From NCBI RefSeq assembly GCF_900111075.1, contig NZ_FOFZ01000002.1:186001-250000 (forward strand): a stretch of DNA of 64,000 nucleotides, given 5' to 3'. Both the position numbers and the translations under genes were made by a program. The first letter of the stretch is position 1. Every line of letters begins with the position of its first letter. The stretch comes from Flavobacterium frigoris. GTDB lineage: Bacteria > Bacteroidota > Bacteroidia > Flavobacteriales > Flavobacteriaceae. The notes beneath the pieces are model-generated. The model did no database searches, was not told where the DNA came from, and worked only from the letters and a program-made list of their open reading frames with translations. Below are positions 37,393 through 46,175 of this stretch, piece after piece.

Positions 37393-38055
37393 ATGAAAAA
37401 CACACTTATTGCACCATCAGTATTGGCAGCCGATTTTGGAAATCTGCAACGCGACATCGAAATGATTAACAATAGCGAAGCAGACTGGTTTCATATTGAC
37501 ATTATGGACGGTGTTTTTGTTCCAAACATTTCTTACGGAATGCCAGTTTTGGAAGCAATTAACAAACACGCTAAGAAAACGATTGATGTACATTTGATGA
37601 TCGTAGATCCAGACCGTTACATCAAAACTTTTGCCGATTTAGGCGCTAACATTCTTAGTGTACACTATGAAGCTTGTACACATCTTCATAGAACGTTACA
37701 GGCCATCAAAGCGGAAGGAATGAAAGCCGGAGTAGCAATCAACCCTCACACTAATATTGACTTATTAGAAGACGTTATCAACGATATCGACTTAGTTTGC
37801 ATCATGAGCGTGAATCCTGGATTTGGAGGACAATCCTTTATTGAAAATACCTATGCAAAAGTTCAAAAACTAAAAGCTTTAATCACTAGAAAAGGAGCTA
37901 CAACATTAATTGAAGTTGATGGTGGTGTTACTAACAAAAATGCAAAGCAACTCGTAGAAGCCGGAGCAGATGTTCTGGTAGCAGGAAGCTATGTATTTAA
38001 GGCTACAAATCCTACAGAAACTATTGCCGATTTGAAAAAATTGACAGCCATCTAA
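37393..38055 (+). CDS. rpe: Ribulose-phosphate 3-epimerase
   Basis: This 220-residue TIM-barrel enzyme interconverts ribulose 5-phosphate and xylulose 5-phosphate in the pentose phosphate pathway. The signature sequences are there: APSVLAADFGNL at the N-terminus, FHIDIMDGVFVPNIS with the metal-binding His and Asp (about 36-50), VHLMIVDPD, VNPGFGGQSF for the phosphate loop and VDGGVTNKNA with the second catalytic Asp. The length is normal. It is monocistronic, ending at a hairpin shared with the convergent CBS gene. Confidence 0.97.
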   Translation: MKNTLIAPSVLAADFGNLQRDIEMINNSEADWFHIDIMDGVFVPNISYGMPVLEAINKHAKKTIDVHLMIVDPDRYIKTFADLGANILSVHYEACTHLHRTLQAIKAEGMKAGVAINPHTNIDLLEDVINDIDLVCIMSVNPGFGGQSFIENTYAKVQKLKALITRKGATTLIEVDGGVTNKNAKQLVEAGADVLVAGSYVFKATNPTETIADLKKLTAI

Positions 38056-38077
38056 AAAATGTTTCTTTTATAAAAGA

Positions 38078-38120
38078 AGAGAAGTCCCGTGCTACAACTT
38101 TAGCACGGGACTTCTTTTTA
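38078..38120. terminator. Bidirectional terminator between rpe and the CBS gene
   Basis: Perfect 14-base arms GAAGTCCCGTGCTA and TAGCACGGGACTTC enclose CAACTT, with A and T tracts outside. It lies between two convergent genes and can serve both; it reaches the end of the CBS gene. Confidence 0.9.
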
Positions 38121-38549
38121 TATTTCTTCTTTATACTGATCTAATAAATATTTCATTAAATCTGTTGTAGTAACAATACCCATTAGTATCTCATTCTCAC
38201 ATACAGGTAAAGCATGAAATTCATTTTTAGATAAGATTTCAGCAGCCTGATGTATTGTCGTTTCTGGAGAAATCGCAATTATATCTTTGGCCATTACCTG
38301 TTTCACCGCAAACATATTGAACACAACAGATTCGACATTGTTAGCCTCGTCGTCGGCAGCATCTGCATACGAGACTCGCAGCAAATCACTATAACTGAGC
38401 ATTCCCACTATTATGTCTTTATTCACTACTGGAATATGTCTAATTTTATGCTTTTTAAATAAGGCTTCGGCTTTCGTTAAATCATCAGAAAGATTCAACT
38501 TAATAATGTTTTTAGTCATAATAGTCGACACTGGTACATTTTGTTTCAT
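38118..38549 (-). CDS. CBS-domain pair protein
   Basis: This 143-residue soluble protein consists of two CBS domains (about 8-60 and 75-138), a Bateman module that usually binds adenosine nucleotides. Signatures TIMTKNIIKLNLSDDL, IRHIPVVNKDIIVGMLSYSDLL and FHALPVCENEILMGIVTTTDLM are intact. No enzyme domain is fused, so it probably regulates a separate partner. The ATG at 38549 (MKQNVPVSTIMT) is chosen since the 18 residues before it are hydrophobic and outside the domain. No neighbouring gene suggests the partner. Confidence 0.85.
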   Translation of the reverse strand: MKQNVPVSTIMTKNIIKLNLSDDLTKAEALFKKHKIRHIPVVNKDIIVGMLSYSDLLRVSYADAADDEANNVESVVFNMFAVKQVMAKDIIAISPETTIHQAAEILSKNEFHALPVCENEILMGIVTTTDLMKYLLDQYKEEI

Positions 38550-38860
38550 GACATCATAGTTTATAATTACACTTAAATTTACAACTAAAAAAGCAGAGCA
38601 CAACGAACTTAACTCTTAAATCAAGACATTTGCTTTAATAAAAATGCCCCATACTATTTTAAAAATGTTTTTGTTTAGTCAAGAATTCACTCTAATAAAT
38701 TAATAGCCCGACAAAATTAGTGGAATTAGTTTTCTTTTAAGTTTTATAATTTGCGCCAATTTGTGAAATTCGTGGCAAATTTTTTTTGTTTTTTTATAAA
38801 AATTAAAAGAGAGTGTCATACTTGTAAATAATACTATTAAACATGTCTTAAAAGCTAAAT
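38550..38860. other. Gene-free AT-rich region with an imperfect stem-loop
   Basis: This is 311 bp upstream of the CBS gene and downstream of the peptidase gene. An imperfect inverted repeat, ATTTGCGCCA with TGGCAAAT, is centred near 38766 and followed by an eight-T run, so it may terminate transcription on the plus strand. I see no further signal. Confidence 0.5.
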
Positions 38861-39670
38861 TTATAACTTTGAATCGTTTTCATTAAAATTAATCATATCC
38901 CGTACATTAGAATAAAGCTCCGGAAACTCTTCCTTAAAAACTTGTGGCGTCTCAAAGAAATGCTCTAAAATTACTGCCAAAAACTCCACCTTATTTGTAT
39001 AAGCATATATCCTGAAATAATTGGACAAAACCAGTTTATCTAGTACATTGGGCTGAACTAAATACTCTTGTATTTTGACATAAGCACTCGAAAAAACAAC
39101 CGCACTTTGATCCCTACTCTTCAAACCATGAAAATACAGCGCATGGCTAAACTCATGTATACCAAGATTAAGATTGTCACTATCATAATAATATCCTTCC
39201 TGAAAATCTTTCCAAGAGAAAACTAATGCTTTAAGTCGCGGATTAAACTCTCCCTTATGATACTCATCACGTATTGTAGATAAATAATGTTGTGGATAAA
39301 TGATTATCTTATCAAAAACAGCAATCAGGTAATGTCGCATCCCAAAAGTCATCATTACATAAGTGGCTGCAATCAGCACTTTACTCTGATCCGTAACAAC
39401 AAAACCATCCTTGCCAAAAAATGGATACTTTGTAATAAAAGCAGCCATACGATGCTCAAAAAAAAGTTTCCTCTTTTCAGATAACCTTTGATAAAAAGCG
39501 CACTCCATTCTTAGAACATCTCGTTGTATAGAACTAAGTTTTCGTCTAAATGGATACCAATGTATATAAAACGGTTTATTAAAAATTAGCACATATAGAG
39601 GTTCAAAAACCAATACAGCCATAATAATACCGAGCAATACAATTAGAAAAAATTGAAATATACTAATCAT
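38861..39670 (-). CDS. M90 (MtfA-like) zinc peptidase, membrane anchored
   Basis: This 269-residue protein starts with one transmembrane helix (about 4-24) and continues with a domain bearing the zinc-binding HEFSH at 172-176. This is the layout of the MtfA/DUF980 family, whose Escherichia coli member is an aminopeptidase linked to glucose control through Mlc. The membrane anchor is a difference from that cytoplasmic protein. Downstream acidic residue clusters (EFLAVILEHFFETP) supply a possible third ligand. Its own substrate is unknown. It is alone on its strand after the tRNA. Confidence 0.78.
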   Translation of the reverse strand: MISIFQFFLIVLLGIIMAVLVFEPLYVLIFNKPFYIHWYPFRRKLSSIQRDVLRMECAFYQRLSEKRKLFFEHRMAAFITKYPFFGKDGFVVTDQSKVLIAATYVMMTFGMRHYLIAVFDKIIIYPQHYLSTIRDEYHKGEFNPRLKALVFSWKDFQEGYYYDSDNLNLGIHEFSHALYFHGLKSRDQSAVVFSSAYVKIQEYLVQPNVLDKLVLSNYFRIYAYTNKVEFLAVILEHFFETPQVFKEEFPELYSNVRDMINFNENDSKL

Positions 39671-39721
39671 CTTTATTGTCTTTGCTATGTTGTTCCTTCA
39701 AAACTATTGTATTTATAAACA

Positions 39722-39767
39722 AAAAAAAGCAACAAAATAACAAAACTTATATTGTCATTTGTTGCTT
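39722..39767 (-). terminator. Terminator of the tRNA-Arg gene
   Basis: Read on the minus strand, AGCAACAAAT and ATTTTGTTGCT (one bulge) pair around 17 bases and are followed by TTTTTTTT, starting about 13 bp after the tRNA end. Confidence 0.75.
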
Positions 39768-39779
39768 CTATAGATGTAG

Positions 39780-39853
39780 TGGCCGAGACAGGGTTCGAAC
39801 CTGCAACCCTCAGAGTCGAAATCTGATATTCTATCCAGTTGAACTACTCAGCC
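39780..39853 (-). tRNA. tRNA-Arg, anticodon TCG
   Basis: This 74-base gene has acceptor arms GGCTGAG and CTCGGCC (one G-T pair) with discriminator A. The anticodon arm TCAGA/TCTGA encloses the loop TTTCGAC, giving anticodon TCG, which reads CGA and related arginine codons. The T arm GCAGGTTCGAACCCTGT includes the GTTCGAA loop. The 3' CCA is not encoded. It stands alone, with its own terminator, between the yqeY and peptidase genes. Confidence 0.95.
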
Positions 39854-39869
39854 ATCTAATTTTAGATTA

Positions 39870-39912
39870 TTGATTAACGATTTTAGATTTGTGATTTAAA
39901 ATCGTTAATCAA
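39870..39912. repeat. 16-bp perfect inverted repeat between yqeY and tRNA-Arg
   Basis: TTGATTAACGATTTTA and TAAAATCGTTAATCAA are exact complements separated by 11 bases. It lies 12 bp past the yqeY stop, so it could end that transcript, though there is no T run after the stem. Confidence 0.6.
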
Positions 39913-39923
39913 CAACTTTATTA

Positions 39924-40373
39924 TTAAACCAATAATTTCTTAACTATTGCAGAGATCGTTTTCCCTTCGGCTGTTCCTCCAAGTTGTGCTGAGGCTAATC
40001 CCATCACTTTACCCATTGATGCAATTCCTGAAGCTCCCGTTTCTGCGATGATTTTTGCAATCACAACTTCTACTTCAGATTCTGTTAATTGTGCAGGTAA
40101 GAATTTTTCGATTACTGCGATTTGTGCCAATTCTGGCTCCGCTAAATCCATACGATTTTGCTCCGTGAAAATTTTAGCGCTGTCCTTACGGGTTTTTACT
40201 AACCTTTGAAGCAATTTAATTTCGTCTGCTTCAGTGATTTCCTCTTTTGAACCTGAAGCGGTCTGAGCTAAAAGAATTTCAGATTTAATCGCTCTTAAGG
40301 CTTCTAAAGCTACTGTATCCTTAGCTCTCATGGCAGTTTTAATATCGTCCATGATTTGTATTGATAAACTCAT
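39924..40373 (-). CDS. GatB/YqeY domain protein
   Basis: This 149-residue protein is the stand-alone form of the YqeY domain found at the end of the GatB amidotransferase subunit. The family start SLSIQIMDDIKTAMRAKDTVALEALRAIK and the C-terminal SMGKVMGLASAQLGGTAEGKTISAIVKKLL are clear. The domain binds tRNA in GatB; the free protein may have a tRNA-linked role, which is not established. It is about 350 bp downstream of ftsZ and in the same direction, but a terminator and a repeat lie between them. Confidence 0.9.
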   Translation of the reverse strand: MSLSIQIMDDIKTAMRAKDTVALEALRAIKSEILLAQTASGSKEEITEADEIKLLQRLVKTRKDSAKIFTEQNRMDLAEPELAQIAVIEKFLPAQLTESEVEVVIAKIIAETGASGIASMGKVMGLASAQLGGTAEGKTISAIVKKLLV

Positions 40374-40383
40374 ATTAATTTAT

Positions 40384-40409
40384 GATTTTAGATTTTAGAT
40401 TTTAGATTT
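40384..40409. repeat. Heptamer tandem repeat GATTTTA
   Basis: The unit GATTTTA occurs three times in a row with a partial fourth (GATTTC), 11 bp upstream of the yqeY start on the other strand. Copy-number slippage could alter the leader of that gene. Confidence 0.6.
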
Positions 40410-40454
40410 CCCTTCATACTAAAAAAAACGAACACTGTAAACTGAACACTTTCT

Positions 40455-40600
40455 ATATGCCCCTGATGGTAGTGAAAAGCCTTTTTTGAGAAACTGCATT
40501 TTTTCTTGAACTTAAAAAGCGACCAAAGGAAGCTCTTTTAAGGACTTTGAAAAAAGCATTTTCGAGAAAAAGCTTGAAACGACAGCAGGATTAGGGCCCC
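40455..40600. repeat. Dispersed Flavobacterium-type intergenic palindromic repeat, copy C
   Basis: It starts TATGCCCCTGATGGTAGTG, continues AAAAGCCTTTT, has a central AAAAGCGACCAAAGGAAGCTCTTTTAAGG stem matching copy A, and ends with CGACAGCAGGATTAGGGCCCC. The central GCGACC.A.GGAAGCTC is shared with copy A, and the ends correspond to those of A and B. Confidence 0.65.
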
Positions 40601-40667
40601 GCAAATTTAAATAAATTTACTGGAATTAACAAAAAGATTGCTTTGTTCCTGACAATGAAAAAAAAAT

Positions 40668-40697
40668 AACCCGAAAATTAAATTCAATTTTCGGGTT
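40668..40697. terminator. Terminator of ftsZ
   Basis: Perfect arms AACCCGAAAATT and AATTTTCGGGTT enclose AAATTC, 24 bp past the ftsZ stop. An A run lies beyond it on the plus strand, giving a T run on the transcribed strand. Confidence 0.85.
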
Positions 40698-40721
40698 AAA
40701 TCATATTGGTTTGCGTGTCTA

Positions 40722-42656
40722 TTAATCTACATTGTCATGTAAAAAAGAGTTATTAGAGCGCAACTGTAAATCATTGTTGCTATCAGTCCCAACTGAAATC
40801 CTCGAATTTGTATTGTTTGACTGTGTATTTGAGATGTCTATTCCTAATCTTTTATAGGCAGGCTCCCTTTCATACTCATCAATTTTAGATACGTTATTAT
40901 GAAACTTATAATTGAATTCTTTTAGTTTTTTTCTTCTCTCATCAGCTCTAAGCTTCAAAGTTTCTTCAATTGTCATTTCCATAGGAGAGATTTCCTCTAA
41001 TCCTGAAGGAGCCTCCGTTGCTGAATCCACTTTTTTCATCGTGATATTTAACTCCGCAGGAATAACTTCTTCCACTACTTTTACAGCTGGTTTAGAACTC
41101 GCGAAATTATCCTCGACCTCCATATACTCTTCAAGAGAATATTTGACAATTCCTTTATCTGTTACTTCAGTCACGGGCACAAATTGAACAGGCTGATTCA
41201 CCTTAATATCACGTGTTTCGTTAGTCAATTCAAACAATAGCTTATCCTCTTCCACTTTTTGTACTGGTTCCGGTCTATGTATTGGTAAATCAAAAGAAAA
41301 AGTAGTTTGTTCTTGTCTTTCTATCGCTTTAGGTTGTTGTACCTCTTTTACCTCTGCTACTTTTGGAGAAGTAAAAGTGAAATCAATATCTTTAATAGGA
41401 GAAACGATTTCGAAAGTAACATCTAAGTTTTTAATAAACTCAGACATCGCCATCAATTCTTCGTTTCCTGCAACAGGAACTACCGATTGTGGAGTAACAG
41501 TGTCTTCTACTAAATCAAAAACAATTCTTTCATCAGAACCTGAAACCGTTTTCTCAGCATTTAAATCAAATGCCGCTACTGTATTTTGCGATAGGTTATG
41601 AACACTTCTTTGCTCATCCTCTAGTGTATGAATTATTTTTTTTGGCTCTGTATTTACAATTCCGTTTTGTTGTTCAATGTCAAAACCCGTTGCAATAATA
41701 GTAACTGCAATGGCATCACCCAATGTTTCGTCTTCACCAACACCCATAATAATATTGGCATTGTGACCCGCTTCATTTTGAATATGGTCGTTAATTTCCC
41801 CTATTTCATCTAAAGTGATTTCATTAGAACCAGAAACGATGAGCAACAATACGTTTTTGGCACCAGTGATTTTATTATCATTTAGTAAAGGAGAGTCTAA
41901 AGCAGATATTATTGCCTCTTTAGCTCTGTTTTCACCCTCGGCAGTAGCCGATCCCATTATTGCAGTTCCGCTATTAGACAAAACGGTCTTAGCATCTCTT
42001 AAATCGATATTTTGAGTGTAGTGGTGTGTTATTACTTCTGCGATTCCTCTTGACGCAGTAGCCAAAACTTCATCCGCTTTTGAAAACCCAGCTTTGAAAC
42101 CTAGATTTCCATAAACTTCTCTTAATTTATTGTTGTTGATAACAATTAAAGAGTCTACCTGTTTGCGTAGTTTCTCGATTCCAATTTTAGCTTGTTCTTG
42201 ACGAACTTTACCTTCAAATAAGAACGGAAGTGTTACAATACCTACAGTAAGAATTTCTCTTTCTTTAGCCAACTGCGCGATTACTGGAGCAGCACCTGTA
42301 CCGGTACCCCCACCCATTCCGGCAGTTATGAATACCATCTTAGTATTGCGATCCAATAATTTTTCGATATCGACAATACTTTCAATAGCCGATTGTTGTC
42401 CTACATCTGGATTTGCACCAGCTCCTAATCCTTCCGTTAAGCCTACTCCTAACTGGATTTTATTTGGCACTGAACTGTTTTGTAATGCCTGAGAATCAGT
42501 ATTACAAACAATAAAATCCACCCCTTTAATTCCTTGTTTAAACATGTGGTTTACAGCATTACTTCCGCCTCCACCTACACCAATTACTTTGATTACATTT
42601 GATTGGTTTTTTGGTAAATCAAATGAAATACTTCCAAATTCTGAGTTGCTCATCAT
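40722..42656 (-). CDS. ftsZ: Cell division protein FtsZ with a very long C-terminal part
   Basis: This is the tubulin-like GTPase that forms the division ring. The GTP-binding GGGTGTG loop is at 115-121 and the T7 loop region with NxDxxD-like residues follows (NIDLRDAKTVL). The core ends near residue 335. Another 310 residues of low-complexity, acidic linker follow, making 644 in total against about 385 in Escherichia coli. A likely membrane-tether-binding peptide, EPAYKRLGID (about 598-607), is not at the very end: 39 Asn/Ser-rich residues come after it. It is last of the mraZ-to-ftsZ gene cluster. Confidence 0.97.
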   Translation of the reverse strand: MMSNSEFGSISFDLPKNQSNVIKVIGVGGGGSNAVNHMFKQGIKGVDFIVCNTDSQALQNSSVPNKIQLGVGLTEGLGAGANPDVGQQSAIESIVDIEKLLDRNTKMVFITAGMGGGTGTGAAPVIAQLAKEREILTVGIVTLPFLFEGKVRQEQAKIGIEKLRKQVDSLIVINNNKLREVYGNLGFKAGFSKADEVLATASRGIAEVITHHYTQNIDLRDAKTVLSNSGTAIMGSATAEGENRAKEAIISALDSPLLNDNKITGAKNVLLLIVSGSNEITLDEIGEINDHIQNEAGHNANIIMGVGEDETLGDAIAVTIIATGFDIEQQNGIVNTEPKKIIHTLEDEQRSVHNLSQNTVAAFDLNAEKTVSGSDERIVFDLVEDTVTPQSVVPVAGNEELMAMSEFIKNLDVTFEIVSPIKDIDFTFTSPKVAEVKEVQQPKAIERQEQTTFSFDLPIHRPEPVQKVEEDKLLFELTNETRDIKVNQPVQFVPVTEVTDKGIVKYSLEEYMEVEDNFASSKPAVKVVEEVIPAELNITMKKVDSATEAPSGLEEISPMEMTIEETLKLRADERRKKLKEFNYKFHNNVSKIDEYEREPAYKRLGIDISNTQSNNTNSRISVGTDSNNDLQLRSNNSFLHDNVD

Positions 42657-42714
42657 TTTATTTGGTTTTTGATATTAATTATTAATTGTTGTATTTTTAA
42701 TTTGGGTCGATGCC

Positions 42715-44091
42715 CTACTCTGCGTTATCTAAAAAATCTTTAATCTTATCGACATAACGATCAAAAAATGATCTTTTTATCTTGTCTCCAGTAGATTCTT
42801 CATTCTTCGCTTTACTCGTTGTTTCAACTTCTTCCTCTTCGACCATTCTATCATAATGATCCACAACTGGGGCACGATAAGCAGCTGCTTTTGGCGGAGC
42901 TATTTCATCCATTTTGACAGCACTATGTGTTTTATTCTCGATGCTATTCATTACTAATCCTACCGCTGTAGCATATAATGGACTAGAAAATTCTTCGTCT
43001 GAATCACCAGCTAAATGCTCGTTTGGATATCCTATTCTGGTATCCATCCCTGTGATGTATTCCACTAACTGCTTAATATGCTTCAATTGAGCACCTCCAC
43101 CCGTCAGAACGATTCCTGCAATTAATTTTTTGCGAGGATCTTCATGTCCATAGGCTTTGATTTCCGTAAAAACCTGCTCCACAATTTCCACAACACGTGC
43201 GTGAATTATTTTTGACAAGTTTTTTAAAGAAATTTCTTTTGGCTCTCTTCCTCTTAATCCAGGAATAGAAACAATTTCATTATCTCTGTTTTCACCGGGC
43301 CAAGCGGAACCAAATTTTACTTTTAATAATTCTGCTTGTTTTTCAATAATTGAACATCCTTCTTTTATATCATCAGAAATTACATTTCCTCCAAAAGGAA
43401 TAACTGCTGTGTGACGTATAATTCCATCTTTAAAAATAGCTAAATCTGTAGTTCCTCCACCTATGTCAATCAAGGCAACTCCAGCTTCTTTTTCTTCCTG
43501 ACTCAATACAGCGTCAGAGGAAGCTAATGGTTCCAATGTCAATCCTGATAATTCAATTCCTGAACTCTGAATACAACGACCCACATTTCTAATTGAAGAG
43601 GCTTGACCAACTACAACGTGAAAACTAGATTCTAGTCTTCCGCCATACATTCCTATAGGCTCTTTGATTTCAGATTGACCGTCAATTTTAAATTCTTGAG
43701 GTAAGACATGTATAATTTCTTCCCCTGGCAACATAGCCAATTTATTCACCTGATCAATCAGAAGTTGAATATCAGCTCCTCCTATTACTTCTTCAGGATT
43801 ATTTCTACTGATATAATCCGTATGCTGAATACTGCGTATGTGTTGACCTGCAATTCCTACTACAACATCCTTAATTTTATAACCTGAGTTATTCTCAGCT
43901 TCTTGAATTGCTTGTTGGATTGACTGAATGGTTTGCGTAATATTATTCACTACTCCCCTGGCAACACCTAAACTTTTAGATTTACCAACTCCTAGAATCT
44001 CCAACTTACCATATTCGTTTTTCTTGCCTATCATGGCAACAATTTTGGTTGTCCCAATATCTAGACCCACTGCAACATTCTCTTTTTCCAT
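42715..44091 (-). CDS. ftsA: Cell division protein FtsA
   Basis: This 458-residue actin-like ATPase tethers FtsZ to the membrane. The phosphate-1 motif (VGLDIGTTKIVAMIG), the phosphate-2 motif (LIDIGGGTTDLAIF) and the adenosine motif (IVLTGGGAQLKHI) are intact. The extra FtsA-specific 1c domain (about 85-170) is present. The C-terminus ends DRYVDKIKDFLDNAE, an amphipathic helix suitable for membrane binding. It lies 58 bp before ftsZ in the same direction. Confidence 0.97.
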   Translation of the reverse strand: MEKENVAVGLDIGTTKIVAMIGKKNEYGKLEILGVGKSKSLGVARGVVNNITQTIQSIQQAIQEAENNSGYKIKDVVVGIAGQHIRSIQHTDYISRNNPEEVIGGADIQLLIDQVNKLAMLPGEEIIHVLPQEFKIDGQSEIKEPIGMYGGRLESSFHVVVGQASSIRNVGRCIQSSGIELSGLTLEPLASSDAVLSQEEKEAGVALIDIGGGTTDLAIFKDGIIRHTAVIPFGGNVISDDIKEGCSIIEKQAELLKVKFGSAWPGENRDNEIVSIPGLRGREPKEISLKNLSKIIHARVVEIVEQVFTEIKAYGHEDPRKKLIAGIVLTGGGAQLKHIKQLVEYITGMDTRIGYPNEHLAGDSDEEFSSPLYATAVGLVMNSIENKTHSAVKMDEIAPPKAAAYRAPVVDHYDRMVEEEEVETTSKAKNEESTGDKIKRSFFDRYVDKIKDFLDNAE

Positions 44092-44098
44092 TATCTAT

Positions 44099-44821
44099 TT
44101 ATTTAGTGCAAACTACTTGTTTTGTAAATCTCAGGTCTATTTTTTTATATTTATACAACGAACTGTCTAAAACTGCTTTTTGAAAAAAAGCCTTATAATC
44201 TTTGAATTTTTGTTCCATATCTGCGGAATTTCCAAAATCAATCTCATATTTATAATTCCTATTCAGCATTTTCAACCTTCCATTGTGCATAATTTCAACA
44301 GCAATGATGTTTTTTTTCAAAAAATCATCATCATAAATAACCCGAAATAATTGGGCGTATTTTTCGGTATTATTTCTATTAATCATCCCTGAAACAAGTG
44401 GAACTCTGGCCGTAAAATTATTTGACAATGGCATTACACTCCCTTCATAATCAATATAAAAAGAGTCATTCCCGTCAAAAACCCTTGCTACCGGAGTCTT
44501 TTGTTTTACTACTGCTTTTAGAACACCATCAATACTCACAAATACATCTGATTTCTCAATCATCTTATTTGAATTCAGTCTTCTCTCTAGCTCATTCAAA
44601 GCTACTTCATCTTTTCCAATGCTTGAAGCGTTCTTATTATTTTCTATTAACAATTTATTAACCGTTTCTCTTTTTACAAAAAGAGCATTATCTCCAACAA
44701 AAACAACTACAGATTTAGTGAGTTTTCTTTTTTCATTTCGATTTGAAGTAAATGAAAAAAGGAAAATCACAACCCCAATCATGAGCACTAATCTCGTATT
44801 TGTCCAGTTAAATATTTTCAT
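44099..44821 (-). CDS. ftsQ: Cell division protein FtsQ
   Basis: This 240-residue inner-membrane protein has a short cytoplasmic part, one transmembrane helix (about 8-26) and a periplasmic POTRA/FtsQ region (about 33-150). FtsQ scaffolds FtsB and FtsL in the divisome. Sequence similarity is weak, as is usual for this gene in Bacteroidota. The motifs RLNSNKMIEKSDVFVSIDGVL and VPLVSGMI, and the position between murC and ftsA, support the name. It overlaps the end of murC by 14 bp. Confidence 0.88.
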   Translation of the reverse strand: MKIFNWTNTRLVLMIGVVIFLFSFTSNRNEKRKLTKSVVVFVGDNALFVKRETVNKLLIENNKNASSIGKDEVALNELERRLNSNKMIEKSDVFVSIDGVLKAVVKQKTPVARVFDGNDSFYIDYEGSVMPLSNNFTARVPLVSGMINRNNTEKYAQLFRVIYDDDFLKKNIIAVEIMHNGRLKMLNRNYKYEIDFGNSADMEQKFKDYKAFFQKAVLDSSLYKYKKIDLRFTKQVVCTK

Positions 44822-46157
44822 TGAGCACTTTTTTAATTGACCCTACTAATTCTCCAATATCTCCTGCTCCTATCGTCACGATTATTTGAGCATCACTCTC
44901 CAGAATAGTTCCTATCACGTTCTCTTTTGAAACTAATTTCTTATTTTTATTATCTACCTTACCCAATAACCATTCCGATGTTATTCCTTCCATCGGTAAT
45001 TCACGAGCAGGATAAATATCCATCAACAAAAGCTCGTCAAATTGAGATAGACTCTTGGCAAAATCATCCGCAAAATCTTTTGTTCTGCTGAACAAATGGG
45101 GCTGAAATACCGCAAGAATCTTCTTATCGGGATATAATTCTCTAACCGCTTGATAGACAGCATTAATCTCAGTAGGATGATGTGCATAATCATCGATATA
45201 CACTAAATCATCCGTTTTTATTTGATAAGAAAATCGTCTTCTTATCCCTTTAAATGAAGCTAAAGCTATTGCAATAGCATCGGTTGGGGTGCCGAAATTT
45301 ATTGCCATTGCTATAGCCATTAGAGCGTTCATTAAATTATGTTTTCCCGGCAATCCAAAACGAAAATCTTTTAAAATTCCATTTGGCGTTTTTACATCAA
45401 AGATGTAACTCCCATTATCAATTCTAACATTTATAGCACTATAAACAGCATCTTCATTGACCGCCACAGTAACTCCTTCTAGAGGCAACTCTTTAGTTAT
45501 AAATAATCTGCTTTTATCTTCTACTTTGTTTGCAAACTCCACAAATGATTCTTCTATCGCATCACTAGTCCCATAAATATCTAAATGATCTGCATCCATT
45601 GATGTAATACAAGCAATATTGGGGTGCAAATGCAAAAATGAACGGTCAAATTCATCAGCCTCAACTACGGTAACTGTTTTTCCGTCTCCTACCAAATTCG
45701 AATTATAATTTTCAACTATTCCTCCTATAAAAGCAGTAACATCTGCGCCGCTGTCATATAAAATATGACCTAAAATACTGGATGTAGTTGTTTTCCCGTG
45801 CGTTCCCGCAACCGCAAAACAAAACGTATCCTTAGTTACTATCCCTAGAACTTCTGCTCTTTTCTTAATATGATATTCACGCTCTTTAAAATAGTTCCAT
45901 TCTGAATGTGTTCCAGGAACAGCAGGCGTAATAATAACTAAAGTATTTTCGACAAAATAATCTTTGGGAACCAAATCAATACTGTCTTCAAAATGAATTG
46001 CAATACCACTCTCTATCAATTCTTTTGTCAAAGTCGTAGGGGTTTTATCATAACCCGCAACTTGTTTCCCAATATTTTTAAAATACCGAGCCAAAGCACT
46101 CATTCCGATGCCACCGATGCCGATGAAGTAGACGTTATGTATTTGGTTTAAGTTCAT
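44808..46157 (-). CDS. murC: UDP-N-acetylmuramate--L-alanine ligase
   Basis: This 449-residue Mur ligase adds L-alanine to UDP-MurNAc. The N-terminal Rossmann part (VYFIGIGGIGMSALA) binds the nucleotide sugar. The ATP loop AGTHGKTTTSSILGHIL is near 115-131, and the central-domain DEFDRSFL and YAHHPTE motifs are intact. It ends 14 bp inside ftsQ, so translation may be coupled. It follows murG by 18 bp. Confidence 0.97.
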   Translation of the reverse strand: MNLNQIHNVYFIGIGGIGMSALARYFKNIGKQVAGYDKTPTTLTKELIESGIAIHFEDSIDLVPKDYFVENTLVIITPAVPGTHSEWNYFKEREYHIKKRAEVLGIVTKDTFCFAVAGTHGKTTTSSILGHILYDSGADVTAFIGGIVENYNSNLVGDGKTVTVVEADEFDRSFLHLHPNIACITSMDADHLDIYGTSDAIEESFVEFANKVEDKSRLFITKELPLEGVTVAVNEDAVYSAINVRIDNGSYIFDVKTPNGILKDFRFGLPGKHNLMNALMAIAMAINFGTPTDAIAIALASFKGIRRRFSYQIKTDDLVYIDDYAHHPTEINAVYQAVRELYPDKKILAVFQPHLFSRTKDFADDFAKSLSQFDELLLMDIYPARELPMEGITSEWLLGKVDNKNKKLVSKENVIGTILESDAQIIVTIGAGDIGELVGSIKKVLNENI

Positions 46158-46175
46158 ATTGATTTAACTATGTTT

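Larger units (their letters stand above)
40374..40721. other. Gene-free region between ftsZ and yqeY
   Basis: This is 348 bp without a gene. It contains a heptamer tandem repeat next to yqeY (40384-40409), the intergenic repeat copy C (40455-40600) and the ftsZ terminator (40668-40697). Confidence 0.75.

Noticed and set aside
38740..38800. Possible small RNA around the ATTTGCGCCA stem-loop
   Set aside because: The stem is imperfect and there is no promoter upstream; I list it only as structure in the gene-free region.
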